A DNA stretch of 64,000 nucleotides from Methanospirillum lacunae (GTDB lineage Archaea; Halobacteriota; Methanomicrobia; Methanomicrobiales; Methanospirillaceae). Below, piece by piece: positions 1-9,859 of the stretch (its first letter is position 1; each line of letters opens with the position of its first letter). The stretch lies in assembly GCF_046195335.1 (NCBI RefSeq), contig NZ_CP176093.1. The stretch is one strand, 5' to 3'. A program made the position numbers and the translations under genes. The notes under the pieces are model-generated. The model worked only from the letters and a program-made list of their open reading frames with translations, ran no database searches and had not been told where the DNA came from.

Positions 1-1
1 C

Positions 2-565
2 CCTGAATCAGATCCAGCAAAGATTGCAGGAAAGAGTGCCACTGAAGCATTCAAGACAATTGCAGATGCCGGAAAGACCAACGACAAAGTTGTCTTTGTC
101 TCACGCGGAGATGGATCCGGAACCCATGCACGTGAAAAACTTCTGTGGAAGGGTGCAGGGCTTGATTACGCTGAAGTAAACAAGTCTCCCTGGTATATTG
201 ATGCAGCAGCAGGAATGGGTCAGACCCTCAACATGGCAAATGAGAAGGATGCATACGTTCTGACAGATTCAGCAACCTGGAATACAATGGCAGGCAACCT
301 TACCCTTAAGCCATTGATCACTGATGGTTCAGACCTCCTCAACGTATATGCTGTCATCAGAGTAAACCCTGACAAGTTCCCGGACGCTGGGATAAATGTT
401 GATGCTGGGAAGAAGTGGGAAAACTATCTGATCAGTGATGCAACCCAGAAGTGGCTTGGCGACTTTGGAACAGAGAAATACGGAAAACCACTCTTTGTTC
501 CGGCAAAGGGAAATGCAGTAACGTTAAATGTTACTGAAGAAGAAATTTCCACCCCGGTAGCGTAA
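2..565 (+). CDS. tupA: Tungstate ABC transporter substrate-binding protein, C-terminal part (5' end outside window)
   Basis: The frame is open from base 2 and ends at TAA 563-565, giving about 187 residues of a longer protein. The segment SRGDGSGTHAREKLLW matches the oxyanion-binding motif of TupA-type tungstate-binding proteins, and the following WYIDAAAGMGQTLNMA is also typical of that family. The protein would capture tungstate outside the membrane and pass it to the permease encoded 32 bp downstream. The order binding protein, permease, ATPase is the classical tupABC order. Tungstate rather than molybdate or sulfate specificity is inferred from family resemblance and from the many molybdopterin enzymes nearby. 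The signal peptide lies outside the window. Confidence 0.88.
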   Translation, partial: PESDPAKIAGKSATEAFKTIADAGKTNDKVVFVSRGDGSGTHAREKLLWKGAGLDYAEVNKSPWYIDAAAGMGQTLNMANEKDAYVLTDSATWNTMAGNLTLKPLITDGSDLLNVYAVIRVNPDKFPDAGINVDAGKKWENYLISDATQKWLGDFGTEKYGKPLFVPAKGNAVTLNVTEEEISTPVA

Positions 566-597
566 CTTTTTACCGGTAGACCCCTTTTTTTATACTG

Positions 598-1284
598 ATG
601 GAAGATCTCCTATCAGCGATTAATACTGCAATTTCTCTTATAATTACATGGAATCCTGATGTTATTGAGATAACTAGCCGAACTTTAGAGATTACATTCA
701 CATCAGTTGTTCTCAGCACAATTATCGCCCTTCCGTTAGGGACACTCATAAATTTCAATTCATTTAGAGGAAAAAAGACTCTCATAAGTCTGATTCAGAC
801 ATTATATTCGCTCCCGACAGTGATTGTAGGGTTAGTCTGTTATATGCTCCTCTCTCGGACAGGACCACTCGGTTTTTTGGGATTTCTCTTTACACCAAAC
901 GGGATGATCTTTGGACAGACCATACTCATAATACCAATAATGACTGGGATGACAATCTCTGCCTTGCAGGGTATAAACCCAATAATTACTGATACCATCC
1001 GGTCACTTGGGGCTAGTAAATTTCAGTTTCTCACCAGTCATATCAGGGAAGCAAGATTTGCTATCATGGCAGCCGTTGTGATTGGATTCTCCAGGGCAAT
1101 ATCAGAGGTTGGAGCAGCTATCATGATAGGAGGAAATATTAAGGGTCATACCCGTGTTCTGACTACTGCCATATCTCTTCAGACATCGATGGGTAATTTT
1201 ACCCTTTCATTAGCTCTCGGAATAATCCTCCTCGGAATAGCTCTGATAATCAATTTGCTTATGGGATACCTCCAACAGCGGTGA
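598..1284 (+). CDS. tupB: Tungstate ABC transporter permease
   Basis: This 228-residue hydrophobic protein has about five membrane segments and the ABC-importer EAA loop (SLGASKFQFLTSHIREARFAI, about residues 140-160, then FSRAISEVGAAIMIGG). It would form the membrane channel of the tungstate importer as a homodimer. The length is normal for TupB. It lies 32 bp after tupA and 3 bp before tupC, so the three genes are surely one transcript. A short T-rich stretch sits between tupA and this gene (567-593), which could lower downstream expression relative to the abundant binding protein; that is inference. Confidence 0.9.
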   Translation: MEDLLSAINTAISLIITWNPDVIEITSRTLEITFTSVVLSTIIALPLGTLINFNSFRGKKTLISLIQTLYSLPTVIVGLVCYMLLSRTGPLGFLGFLFTPNGMIFGQTILIIPIMTGMTISALQGINPIITDTIRSLGASKFQFLTSHIREARFAIMAAVVIGFSRAISEVGAAIMIGGNIKGHTRVLTTAISLQTSMGNFTLSLALGIILLGIALIINLLMGYLQQR

Positions 1285-1287
1285 ATT

Positions 1288-2376
1288 ATGATAAAATTAG
1301 ACCATATCTCAAAATCCTTTGGAGATCGCCTCATTCTTGATAATATTAGCGTAGAAATCCCATCAGGAAAGATATTTACCATTATCGGCCCATCGGGACA
1401 GGGAAAAACCACTCTCATGAGGCTTATCAATCTGTTAGATACCCCTTCCAGTGGTCAGATTATTTTCAACGGCACTTCACTGGAACATATTAAAAATATA
1501 ACCGAAATAAGACGCCAGATGGGAATGGTTTTTCAGACACCCATCGCATTTAACGAGACAGTTTATGCAAATCTTGCTATGGGTCTGAAATTTCGGGGTG
1601 TCTCAAAAGATGAGATAAAAAAACGGGTAGAGGAGAAGATCAATGAAATAGGCCTTTCCGGATATGAACACCGCAAGGCCCGGACATTATCTGGTGGAGA
1701 GATGCAACGTGTCTCACTTGCACGTGTCATGATAACAAACCCGGATCTCCTCCTTCTCGACGAACCAACTGCAAATCTTGATCCTGTTTCTACAGCAAAA
1801 ATCGAGGAACTCATCAGGTATTACAACCGGACCTGTGGAACAACAGTGATAATGTCATCACATGATCTCTACCAAGGTCAGAGACTTGCTGATATTATTG
1901 CTGTGATGATGGGAGGAAGATTTGTTCAATCTGGTGAGACCAACCAGGTTTTTTCAGAGCCGTGTTCTGCAGATGTTGCCAGATTTATTGGAATTCGGAA
2001 TATTCTGCCAGGGGTTGCAACCCAACTAGAAAATGGCCTAATACAGATCGATCTTGGTGGTATCATCATCTATGCAGTGAGTTCAATGACAGAAAAAGAA
2101 GTGATGGTTGCTATCAGGCCAGAAGAGATCACGGTGCATACGAATGAAAGCGGAAAAACCAGTGCCAGAAATGTTCTTACCGGAATAATAACCGAGATTG
2201 AACCGTATGGAATCATAAATCATGTTCTGGTCTCGTGTAATGGCATAATACTGGCTTCCCAGGTTACGTTGCAGTCGGTGAGAGAGATGAACCTCAGGCC
2301 TGGATTGGAAGTCCAATTATCTTTTAAGGCGCCATCAGTTCATCTGATGTCTCAATGTCCGGGTTATCACATATAA
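1288..2376 (+). CDS. tupC: Tungstate ABC transporter ATP-binding protein
   Basis: The 362-residue protein shows Walker A GPSGQGKTT (near residue 33), signature LSGGEMQRVSLAR, Walker B LLLLDEPTANLDP and the switch histidine in SSHD. The last 110 residues form a TOBE-like oxyanion-sensing domain (for example VMVAIRPEEITV), as in ModC/WtpC-type ATPases, where bound metal oxyanion can inhibit transport. It energises uptake of tungstate through TupB. It begins 3 bp after tupB, and is the last gene of the operon. No internal defect is seen. Confidence 0.9.
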   Translation: MIKLDHISKSFGDRLILDNISVEIPSGKIFTIIGPSGQGKTTLMRLINLLDTPSSGQIIFNGTSLEHIKNITEIRRQMGMVFQTPIAFNETVYANLAMGLKFRGVSKDEIKKRVEEKINEIGLSGYEHRKARTLSGGEMQRVSLARVMITNPDLLLLDEPTANLDPVSTAKIEELIRYYNRTCGTTVIMSSHDLYQGQRLADIIAVMMGGRFVQSGETNQVFSEPCSADVARFIGIRNILPGVATQLENGLIQIDLGGIIIYAVSSMTEKEVMVAIRPEEITVHTNESGKTSARNVLTGIITEIEPYGIINHVLVSCNGIILASQVTLQSVREMNLRPGLEVQLSFKAPSVHLMSQCPGYHI

Positions 2377-2583
2377 TCCTCCAGAATATTTCTCCAGATT
2401 TTTATGGTATCGCAAAGAACCTTTTTCCTGACTGGTGGAAATAATTGAAAGTTCGGTGAAATGCTCTTATTGTTCACCAAAGGAAGAGCTGTTGTGATGA
2501 TATTTCTTGAAAAAACCGGGGAACTAGTATGCACACGTGTGGGAAGAATAGATATTTAATTACTGACCAATATGAGGGAATAG

Positions 2584-2596
2584 ATTTATATAAAAT
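2584..2596 (+). promoter_or_regulatory. TATA-box promoter for the zinc-ribbon gene
   Basis: The AT-rich block TTTATATAAAA lies about 40-50 bp ahead of the TTG at 2635, a suitable distance for an archaeal promoter with a very short leader. The 258-bp gap after tupC holds nothing else recognisable except a CACACGTGTG palindrome near 2531. Confidence 0.4.
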
Positions 2597-2634
2597 TCTT
2601 CGCAGATTCGTAATTTATATCGAATGACTCTTAT

Positions 2635-3246
2635 TTGTCGAAATCAATTGAATATTTATCAGGTACTGCAGTGAAAGTAATCAAGATTCCGTCTCTTCTC
2701 TCCAGTGTCATCATTACAGCCCTGTCTGGTATAGATATGATGGAGTTCACACTCATCAATCACTGCCATTATTGTAAAGGACAGGTTAAATTTCACGATA
2801 TCAGGATTAAAAGGTTTGCAACAGTTATTGAGAATGGGGAGAGAAGGAATATCAGTGTGAGAGTTCACCGGTATTACTGCCAGGAATGTGGAAAACTCTG
2901 CTATGCTCGTGCACCATTTTATCCAAATACCAAATTCGGATCACCTGTTGCAGACCTGTGTATGACACTGGCCTGGGATCATTCCTTTAATCATGCTGCA
3001 AAAATTCTCAATTCTGTTGGAGTAATAATTGACAGGGGAACTATCAGGAATTTTTCAGCACATGAGATTCCACCGGTCAGTTATGCGAAGATATACGGGC
3101 TGCCGATTCCTCTGTCTGTATGTTATCTTTCAGATCTCTTCTCCCGAAAAAACTGGAATTACCAGGTAACACAGGAAGAAATTCTTGAAGTTTGTGGCTT
3201 TCCTACAAAAATGGAGACTGCCGATTTATCTCAGTACTCGCCCTGA
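2635..3246 (+). CDS. Zinc-ribbon / helix-turn-helix protein resembling a transposase N-terminal domain
   Basis: The product is a 203-residue protein with a TTG start; the first ATG pair is at 2737/2740 (MMEFTL) and may be the real start. It contains CHYC and CQEC pairs (about residues 44-85) that form a zinc ribbon, followed by a helical segment that reads like the HTH found in front of the catalytic domain of several transposase families. No DDE catalytic domain follows. It could be a domesticated DNA-binding remnant or a regulator; I do not recognise a specific family. Its last 16 bp overlap the 3' end of the convergent fdhB gene. Confidence 0.6.
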   Translation: MSKSIEYLSGTAVKVIKIPSLLSSVIITALSGIDMMEFTLINHCHYCKGQVKFHDIRIKRFATVIENGERRNISVRVHRYYCQECGKLCYARAPFYPNTKFGSPVADLCMTLAWDHSFNHAAKILNSVGVIIDRGTIRNFSAHEIPPVSYAKIYGLPIPLSVCYLSDLFSRKNWNYQVTQEEILEVCGFPTKMETADLSQYSP

Positions 3247-4481
3247 TCCCGAAATACTTCAATAACCTTTTCAAAAGTATTCCCGTAGTTGTGTTCCCAC
3301 TCTTCCCATTCATTTACTTTGGCTACTACCGGCATCCCGGGAAGTTCACCGGCCTTGTATCCGAACATTTGTTCCAGTTCTGACTGAAGTGCATGCATAT
3401 AGAGTGAGTTTGGGATCTCCATCGGGCACCGCTCTTCACATTGACCACAGTTAATGCAGGAGTCAGCAATATGAGAAGCCCTGATGAGATGAAACATGAA
3501 TGGCGGAGGAACCTGCCCTGGTTTGACGAGCCAGGGTTTTTTGGTTCTGCAATCTTCACACACACAGAGCGGACAAGCTTCGGTGCACTGATAGCACTTG
3601 ATGCATCTTGACATGTCAAGCATCATGCTCTTCAAAAGTTGATCACCGGGTGGAATATTAGAAAACTGTTCTTTTCCATTTTCCAGGCTGAGCTTCTGCA
3701 TTGCCTCTTCCACACGGGATCGAATTTCTACCCCTTGAGGATCTGCTGCCTCAACTACGATAGCATGATCATTGATGGCTGACTCAAGGGTAATGGCTCC
3801 TTTTTTACTACAAACTTCAATACATGTAGTATTTCCCGAGTACTCTCCGATTACACCCCAATCTCCGCAAACCAGATCGCATTGCCTGGGAATTCTGGTC
3901 TGGCAGCGTTGACAGCATAATCTGCGTCCATAACCATCTTGTTCAAGGTCTTCTATCGGGAGTGAAAAGATTGTATCTGACGTTTCAACCTGACACTTAC
4001 CGTGTGAAAAATATATATTTTCGACAATATCGGGATCAATCCCGTATCTGTCAACAATCATCTTTCGTGCAGTAATTGGGTTTATTGTTCCGCTACAGGT
4101 TAAACCAATGAGGAGAATGTCATTTAGGTTTACCCTGTTTCGTTTAGCCAGTTCTATGATAGCCTTTGCTTCACACCCTTTCACAACAGCTGCGATACGC
4201 TGACCAGGATTGCTCTGGGTATACCTATAGAGATATTTTGCAGAAGATAGAGTTCCACAATAAAGTGATCCTGAGCACTGAGCAATTTCTGCTGGATCGG
4301 TGAGGATCACCATAGATGCATCGTAAATATCTGCACCTTTTTTTGTGACAGAAACTGCGTCGACAATACCGGTAGAAAGAAGATGGGTCAGTAAGCCTGA
4401 AATAAATCCCCCGGAACTCCCTTTATCCCTCAGCTCCGGATCTGTGGACCAGGCATAGAATATCTCTCCTTTCCGGATCAT
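3231..4481 (-). CDS. fdhB: Coenzyme F420-dependent formate dehydrogenase, beta subunit
   Basis: The 416-residue protein belongs to the FrhB/FdhB family, which binds FAD and passes electrons between the molybdopterin subunit and F420. The N-terminus (KGEIFYAWSTDPELRDKGSSGGF) and the CKGC-like motif VVKGCEAKAI are typical. Two ferredoxin-type cysteine clusters follow near the C-terminus: CIKCYQCTEACPLC and CINCGQCEERCP. The start overlaps the fdhA stop by 4 bp, so translation is coupled. A homologous pair is present at 15.9-19.2 kb; this copy is on the opposite strand and is not linked to fwd, so it may be expressed under different formate or metal supply (inference). Confidence 0.93.
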   Translation of the reverse strand: MIRKGEIFYAWSTDPELRDKGSSGGFISGLLTHLLSTGIVDAVSVTKKGADIYDASMVILTDPAEIAQCSGSLYCGTLSSAKYLYRYTQSNPGQRIAAVVKGCEAKAIIELAKRNRVNLNDILLIGLTCSGTINPITARKMIVDRYGIDPDIVENIYFSHGKCQVETSDTIFSLPIEDLEQDGYGRRLCCQRCQTRIPRQCDLVCGDWGVIGEYSGNTTCIEVCSKKGAITLESAINDHAIVVEAADPQGVEIRSRVEEAMQKLSLENGKEQFSNIPPGDQLLKSMMLDMSRCIKCYQCTEACPLCVCEDCRTKKPWLVKPGQVPPPFMFHLIRASHIADSCINCGQCEERCPMEIPNSLYMHALQSELEQMFGYKAGELPGMPVVAKVNEWEEWEHNYGNTFEKVIEVFRDQGEY

Positions 4482-6550
4482 CTCTTTTCTACCTGGAACT
4501 TTTTGATAGAGATTGCTGCCACTTTGTATTCTGAGATATATGGTAACGGTTCAGAGGAGTTCAAGGCCAGGTTTGCTGTTACCCTCTCGATAAAATGAAG
4601 AGGGATAAATGCAGTCCCAACTTTAATATCCTGAATTACCCGTGCTTTACAAACCAGAGAACCCTTTCTGAATGATACTGTAATGAGGTCCTCATTTCGG
4701 ATTTTTAGTCTTTTGGCATCTTCTGGATTTATCTCTAAATATCCTTCATGAACTTCATCATTCAGATTTTTGCATCTCCGGGTCATGGTTCCTGATTGCA
4801 TATGCCAGATGAGTCTTCCCGTGGTAAGTCTGAACGGGAAATTTTTATCTGGAAGATCTGAAGGTTCTTTCCATTCCACAGGATAGAATACACCTTTTCC
4901 ATCAGGGTGTGCAAAGTGCTCTGAATATAAAATCGGAGTTCCTGGTTGATCAAGCTCTTCACACGGCCAGCATACACCGCCAGGTTTGTCAATCTTATCC
5001 CAGGTCATCCCCTGGTATTGGGGAATAACAGAGCACATCTCCTCAAAGATATCTTTAACACTGGTGTACTTGAACTGTTCACCATACCCCATTTTACTGG
5101 CCAGGGCGGTAATAATCTCATAATCAGATTTTGACTCACCAGGAGGATCAACCGCTTTTCTGATCCGTTGAACCCTGCGTTCGGTATTTGTCTGTGTTCC
5201 ATCCTTCTCTGCAAAACAGGCTGCTGGAAGAACAACATCAGCATATTGACAGGTTTCTGTGAAGAAAATATCCTGAACGACAAGGAAGTCTAATTTTTTT
5301 AATCCATCAATTATTATTGCAGGGTTCGGTTCAGAGACAACCGGATTTTCTCCGATAAGATACATGGCCTTGATATCGGGAGATGCTGAACGAAGATGTT
5401 CAAACATGATATTGATATCGTATCCTTCATGAGGCTCACAGATCCCGTCAGGAAATCCCCATAATTTTGAAAGTTTCCTATGTGCAGTCCCGTCAGTAAC
5501 CGGTTTGTATCCTGGAAATAAATTCGGAAGACATCCAACATCACACGCTCCCTGCACATTATTCTGACCACGAAGTGCATTGACCCCGGTTCCCGGACGA
5601 CCGATATTTCCGGTGAGCATCATCAGGTTGGCAATAGATTTTACATTATCAATACCGGTTGTCTGCTGAGTAATACCCATCGCATATAAGATGGTACACT
5701 TATCTGCCTTACCAATCCATTCAGCTGTTTTTCTAATCAGATCAGGAGATACACCACAAAGATCCCCTGCAATTTCGGGATTATATCTTCTCTGCAGGAC
5801 GACTTTTTTTACTGCTTCAAAGTGACTTGTTCGTTCAGTTATGAACGATTCATCATGCCAATTGTTCCTGATGATCTCCCCCATGATACTATTGAGGAGG
5901 AGAACATCAGAGCCACTATAAAATTGGATAAACAGATCAGACTGTACGGCAGTCGGGGTGAATCGAGGGTCTGCAGTAATTACATGGGCTCCTCGTGAAC
6001 GGGCTTTGATGATCTGTCTTCCAACAAGTGGGTGTTGCTCAAGAGTATTACTTCCCAGACAGAGAATACAATCAGATTCACTGATGTCTGGAATTGAGTT
6101 GGTCATGGCGTTGCATCCGAATGCAAGGAAGAGACCGACCATCGTGGCAGAATGACAGAGACGAGCACAGTGATCGATATGCCGGGTTTTTAAAACACCC
6201 CTGGCAAATTTCATCGCGAGATAATTGTCTTCATTAGAACAACGGGCAGATGTGAGTAACGCCAGTTCATCAGGTTTATATGATGACAATTTTTTAGCAA
6301 TAAAATCCAACGCGGCATCCCAATCAGTCTCATAAAAAATATCTCCCTTTCTTAAGAGAGGTTTTTTTAACCGGTCAGGGTTGGAAATAAATTGATGACA
6401 GTACGTTCCCTTCTGACAAAGACGCCCCTCGTTAACCGGTGAACGATAGTACGGGGCAGTTCCGATAACTTTCCCATTCTCTACCATGAGGTTTAAAGAA
6501 CAGCCGGTACTGCAATACGGGCACGTGGTAGTGATCTGAGTAAATGTCAT
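4478..6550 (-). CDS. fdhA: Formate dehydrogenase, alpha (molybdopterin) subunit
   Basis: This 690-residue enzyme subunit oxidises formate to CO2 at a bis-molybdopterin Mo or W centre. Cys10, Cys13, Cys17 and Cys45 form the N-terminal [4Fe-4S] site. The catalytic position in HIDHCARLCHS is Cys132, so this is a cysteine and not a selenocysteine enzyme. The central and C-terminal molybdopterin dinucleotide-binding domains are intact (for example GENPVVSEPN and TTGRLIWHMQSGTMTRR). It forms an operon with fdhB. The start is MTFTQITTTCPYC, matching the start of the second copy at 15936. Confidence 0.94.
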   Translation of the reverse strand: MTFTQITTTCPYCSTGCSLNLMVENGKVIGTAPYYRSPVNEGRLCQKGTYCHQFISNPDRLKKPLLRKGDIFYETDWDAALDFIAKKLSSYKPDELALLTSARCSNEDNYLAMKFARGVLKTRHIDHCARLCHSATMVGLFLAFGCNAMTNSIPDISESDCILCLGSNTLEQHPLVGRQIIKARSRGAHVITADPRFTPTAVQSDLFIQFYSGSDVLLLNSIMGEIIRNNWHDESFITERTSHFEAVKKVVLQRRYNPEIAGDLCGVSPDLIRKTAEWIGKADKCTILYAMGITQQTTGIDNVKSIANLMMLTGNIGRPGTGVNALRGQNNVQGACDVGCLPNLFPGYKPVTDGTAHRKLSKLWGFPDGICEPHEGYDINIMFEHLRSASPDIKAMYLIGENPVVSEPNPAIIIDGLKKLDFLVVQDIFFTETCQYADVVLPAACFAEKDGTQTNTERRVQRIRKAVDPPGESKSDYEIITALASKMGYGEQFKYTSVKDIFEEMCSVIPQYQGMTWDKIDKPGGVCWPCEELDQPGTPILYSEHFAHPDGKGVFYPVEWKEPSDLPDKNFPFRLTTGRLIWHMQSGTMTRRCKNLNDEVHEGYLEINPEDAKRLKIRNEDLITVSFRKGSLVCKARVIQDIKVGTAFIPLHFIERVTANLALNSSEPLPYISEYKVAAISIKKFQVEKR

Positions 6551-6685
6551 CGATAATAACTCTGTAATAATTGGGGGGATAAGGGTAGTAAATTTTCAGG
6601 GAGATAGCGTGAGAAAAGTGCATTAAATATCTCTGGTCCGGTATCTGCCTGGGCACAAAGAGAAGTGATCCATGAAATGATTGAT

Positions 6686-6726
6686 TTCTTTATACTATTG
6701 CAATCTGTTTGGTTAATATAAAAATG
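6686..6726 (-). promoter_or_regulatory. Probable promoter region of fdhAB (minus strand)
   Basis: On the minus strand this interval reads TTTTTATATTAACC and then AGTATAAAG, two AT-rich blocks that could be TATA boxes for fdhA, whose start is 136-160 bp further. Which one is used cannot be decided by eye. The rest of the 235-bp gap shows nothing definite. Confidence 0.35.
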
Positions 6727-6785
6727 ATGGCCAGTACTGCTGGTACCTGATATATATTACCAACTTTCTGCCATCAGTGTTTTTC

Positions 6786-8663
6786 TTAATTACAGTACCG
6801 TATGACTCCGGTTTTTTCTGTTTCGTATCCACCCAGTTTGGTGAGTATAACTTTGAACTCCTGGGTTTTTATGATCTCAGCAATTGCTCTGATACGGGGA
6901 TCGCTCTCAAACAGATTTTTGGTAGTTACCAGTTCATAGCGTTCAACCCCGACAGGAACAAAGGGAAGAGAGAATGCTCGAGCAGCACTGTGAACTGCCA
7001 TCCCGAGATCGGCATCACCACTTCTGACAGCAAGGCAGACACCGAGATGGGTAGTTGCTTCCTGGTCGTATCCCTCAATTTGATCTGATGTGATACCTTT
7101 CTCTTTCATGAGATGATCGAGAAGCATTCGTGTCCCTGAACCTCGTTGACGGTTTATAAACCGGTGGGAAGTAATAGCCTCAAAGCCAAGGGATTCTCTG
7201 GAAACCATTCCCTGAACACGCTCAGCCACACATATCAGAACCAGTTCTTCACCAGGAAAATACTTCTGCAGATATGGAATATTGTACTCTCCATCTTCAG
7301 AAAGTAGATGCATGGGTGCCAGGTGACAGTACCCCCTTTTTAATGTCAAAAGTCCGCCCATACTTCCAACATGTGAAGAGGCGATCTGAATTCCTGACTT
7401 TCGCATAAGGTTGGAAAGATGATCTATGACCGGATCGTGACTGCCGGTAATGAGGACTACCTGTTCTGCAACTGAAGTTGGTACTGTCAGGTAAGCAGTT
7501 GTCTTATCACCTGTTTCTACTCCTTCCTGTTCAGATGGAATTTTTAAATAAGCATTGGCCCTGACCATGCTCATCTGGACTCCTGCACCGCGAGAAAGAG
7601 GGGAAGCAACCCATTCTTCTTTTATTTTTCCAACAGTTGCCAGAACAAATTCATCAGTCCCGATTGAAGATTGTAATGTACTTGTCAGCCTGACCGGGAC
7701 GGTGTTTTGTTCTGGTGTGACAAATCCATACCAACTCAGGAGAGGCTGTATGATTTCACGAAGAATGGTATGGCAGGCAATCGGGTATCCTGGCATACCA
7801 ATAACCGGTTTCTCTGCAATTTCTCCCATGATAACCGGCTTTGCAGGTTTAATTGCAACACCGTGAATAATCACCTCTCCCAGGGTTTCAATAACCTGGG
7901 CCGTATAATCCTTGGTTCCTTTGGATGATCCTGCAGATATGATAACAATATCATGGTTTTGGATGGCTTCGTTTACTGTAGTCGTTATTTTGTTGACATC
8001 ATCCTGAACGATTGGATAATGTGTTATGGAAACTCCAGATTTTGACAGCATAGCCGCTGCCATGTACATATTACTCTCGATTACCTGACCTGGAAGTGGT
8101 TTTGTTCCAACAGGGACGATCTCACTTCCTGTTGGAATCAGTGCAACGTTGAGATCCAGAACCGGGACTTCAGTAATACCATAACTGATCATGGCGCTGA
8201 TATCTACTGGTCGAATCTGGGTGAGGAGAGGAATGATCATCTCTGTTTCTGCAATATCTTCACCAATAGGCCTGATATGTTGCCATGGGTGAGCAGCAGA
8301 ATGTATCAGAAATGATCCATCCTGTTCAATTACATCCTCAATCATGACGACGGCGTCATAACCGTCTGGAATAACATTTCCCGTATTGACCCGTGCAAAA
8401 TGAGTAAGCAGAACCGGTTTTTGATCTGTAGCTTCTCCTGTGTCGCAACTTCGTACTGCAATTCCATCCATTGCAGACAGATGAGCAGCGGGGACTGATA
8501 ACGGCGAAAAAACGGCCTCTGATGTTATTTTTCCTGAAGAGTTCTGAACCGGAATTTTTACAGTGCGGGGTATGCATGCAAATCGGTCATGGAGAATTTT
8601 TAATGCCTGATCTAGTGATGTGAGGGTGAGATACCGGGTTGCTCCCTCTTTATCTTTTACCAT
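6786..8663 (-). CDS. moeA: MoeA-type molybdopterin molybdenumtransferase fused to a periplasmic-binding-protein-like domain
   Basis: Residues 1 to about 400 are MoeA, the enzyme that inserts Mo or W into adenylylated molybdopterin; seen in VSAMDGIAVRS-type sequence (SAMDGIAVR), GYDAVVMIED, IPTGSEIVP, ISAGSSKGTKDY and GMPGYPIA. Residues about 410-625 form a PBP-like domain (SGIQIASSHVGSMGGL, RQRGSGTRMLLD) related to oxyanion-binding proteins, which may sense or deliver molybdate or tungstate. MoeA-PBP fusions are known in archaea and anaerobic bacteria. The start overlaps the end of the upstream moeA by 7 bp, so the genes are co-translated. Confidence 0.9.
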   Translation of the reverse strand: MVKDKEGATRYLTLTSLDQALKILHDRFACIPRTVKIPVQNSSGKITSEAVFSPLSVPAAHLSAMDGIAVRSCDTGEATDQKPVLLTHFARVNTGNVIPDGYDAVVMIEDVIEQDGSFLIHSAAHPWQHIRPIGEDIAETEMIIPLLTQIRPVDISAMISYGITEVPVLDLNVALIPTGSEIVPVGTKPLPGQVIESNMYMAAAMLSKSGVSITHYPIVQDDVNKITTTVNEAIQNHDIVIISAGSSKGTKDYTAQVIETLGEVIIHGVAIKPAKPVIMGEIAEKPVIGMPGYPIACHTILREIIQPLLSWYGFVTPEQNTVPVRLTSTLQSSIGTDEFVLATVGKIKEEWVASPLSRGAGVQMSMVRANAYLKIPSEQEGVETGDKTTAYLTVPTSVAEQVVLITGSHDPVIDHLSNLMRKSGIQIASSHVGSMGGLLTLKRGYCHLAPMHLLSEDGEYNIPYLQKYFPGEELVLICVAERVQGMVSRESLGFEAITSHRFINRQRGSGTRMLLDHLMKEKGITSDQIEGYDQEATTHLGVCLAVRSGDADLGMAVHSAARAFSLPFVPVGVERYELVTTKNLFESDPRIRAIAEIIKTQEFKVILTKLGGYETEKTGVIRYCN

Positions 8664-9859
8664 GTAATAACCTCAACAATCTCGCCTGCTTCATATCCTT
8701 CTACAGGTCCGGGAATTCTGATGACTCCATCGCTCTGAAGAAGAGTATTTGTAAGTCCTGATTTTCCCAATAATGGCAGAATATATCTCCCATCAAAAAT
8801 CCCCCTTATGTAATCCTCTCTCCCCTGAACAGATTTAATCGGGATCATTAATGGAACATGGACACATTTTTGAGATAATGCAATTCCGGTCATCCCTTTA
8901 AGTAGTTCGCGTACAAGAACAAGGAGAATAATATATGCTGATGCCGGGTGACCTGGTAGTCCGATTATGGGTTTTCCCATAGCAGTCCCTATTATTGTTG
9001 GTTTTCCCGGTGAAATGGCTATTCCGTGAACCAATACTTCTCCTTTGGAAGCAATGATTTCCGCACACATATCACGCTCCCCTTTCGAACTTCCCCCTGA
9101 TATCAGCACTGCATCACATGAAGTCAGAGCCTCATCAAGTGCCTTATTTAATGAATTATGATCATCAGAGATAATTCCATACACTACCGGAATACAGCCT
9201 TCTTCTGATACGAAACCACTACAAAGCCATGTATTAACATCACGGATCTCCCCACCTGTAGGTTTTTTGTCAACTGGGACCAACTCATTTCCTGTTGAAA
9301 TAATACCTATTCGTGGGCGGGTTGAGACTGGTACATCCTTCCACCCACAAGCAGCAAGCACCCCTAAAACCCGTGATGAGATAACCGTTCCTGCTTTTAC
9401 TGCAGGGCGATCTGATCCGAAATCCTCACCTTTGGATATTTTGTTTTCCCCAACTGCCACCGGTCTGTGTATCAGTATCTGATCTCCTAATTCCTCACAA
9501 TATTCGATCATGACTACTGCATCTGCCCCTTTTGGAAGGACACCGCCAGTAGGAATATACATGCAGGAACCACGGTTAAGGTCTATACTCCTGTCTTCAC
9601 CCATTGCAATTCTGCCGGATAACGTGAGCATTGATGGAATCGATTCACTGGCCCCAGTCGTATCAGATGCGAAAACGGCATATCCATCAACTGTTGAACG
9701 ATCAAATCCGGGAATCTCAACATCAGATTTGATGTCACTGAAAAGCACTCGCCTACCGGCTTTAGATAAGGGGATAATCTCTTCATGCGGAGGAGGAGAG
9801 ATCCCTTTTATAACCTTTTTTGCTTCTCCTACTGAAATCACTGATAAAAAACGGGTCAT
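8657..9859 (-). CDS. moeA: MoeA-type molybdopterin molybdenumtransferase
   Basis: This 400-residue protein covers all MoeA domains: STVDGYAVFASD, GADAVVMIEY, ISTGNELVPV, LISGGSSKGERD and GLPGHPASA. It is a stand-alone paralogue of the fused protein encoded downstream. Archaea often have two MoeA proteins, suggested to separate molybdenum from tungsten insertion; which one serves which metal cannot be told here. It overlaps its small upstream neighbour by 4 bp and the fused moeA by 7 bp, making a tight three-gene unit. Confidence 0.9.
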   Translation of the reverse strand: MTRFLSVISVGEAKKVIKGISPPPHEEIIPLSKAGRRVLFSDIKSDVEIPGFDRSTVDGYAVFASDTTGASESIPSMLTLSGRIAMGEDRSIDLNRGSCMYIPTGGVLPKGADAVVMIEYCEELGDQILIHRPVAVGENKISKGEDFGSDRPAVKAGTVISSRVLGVLAACGWKDVPVSTRPRIGIISTGNELVPVDKKPTGGEIRDVNTWLCSGFVSEEGCIPVVYGIISDDHNSLNKALDEALTSCDAVLISGGSSKGERDMCAEIIASKGEVLVHGIAISPGKPTIIGTAMGKPIIGLPGHPASAYIILLVLVRELLKGMTGIALSQKCVHVPLMIPIKSVQGREDYIRGIFDGRYILPLLGKSGLTNTLLQSDGVIRIPGPVEGYEAGEIVEVITW

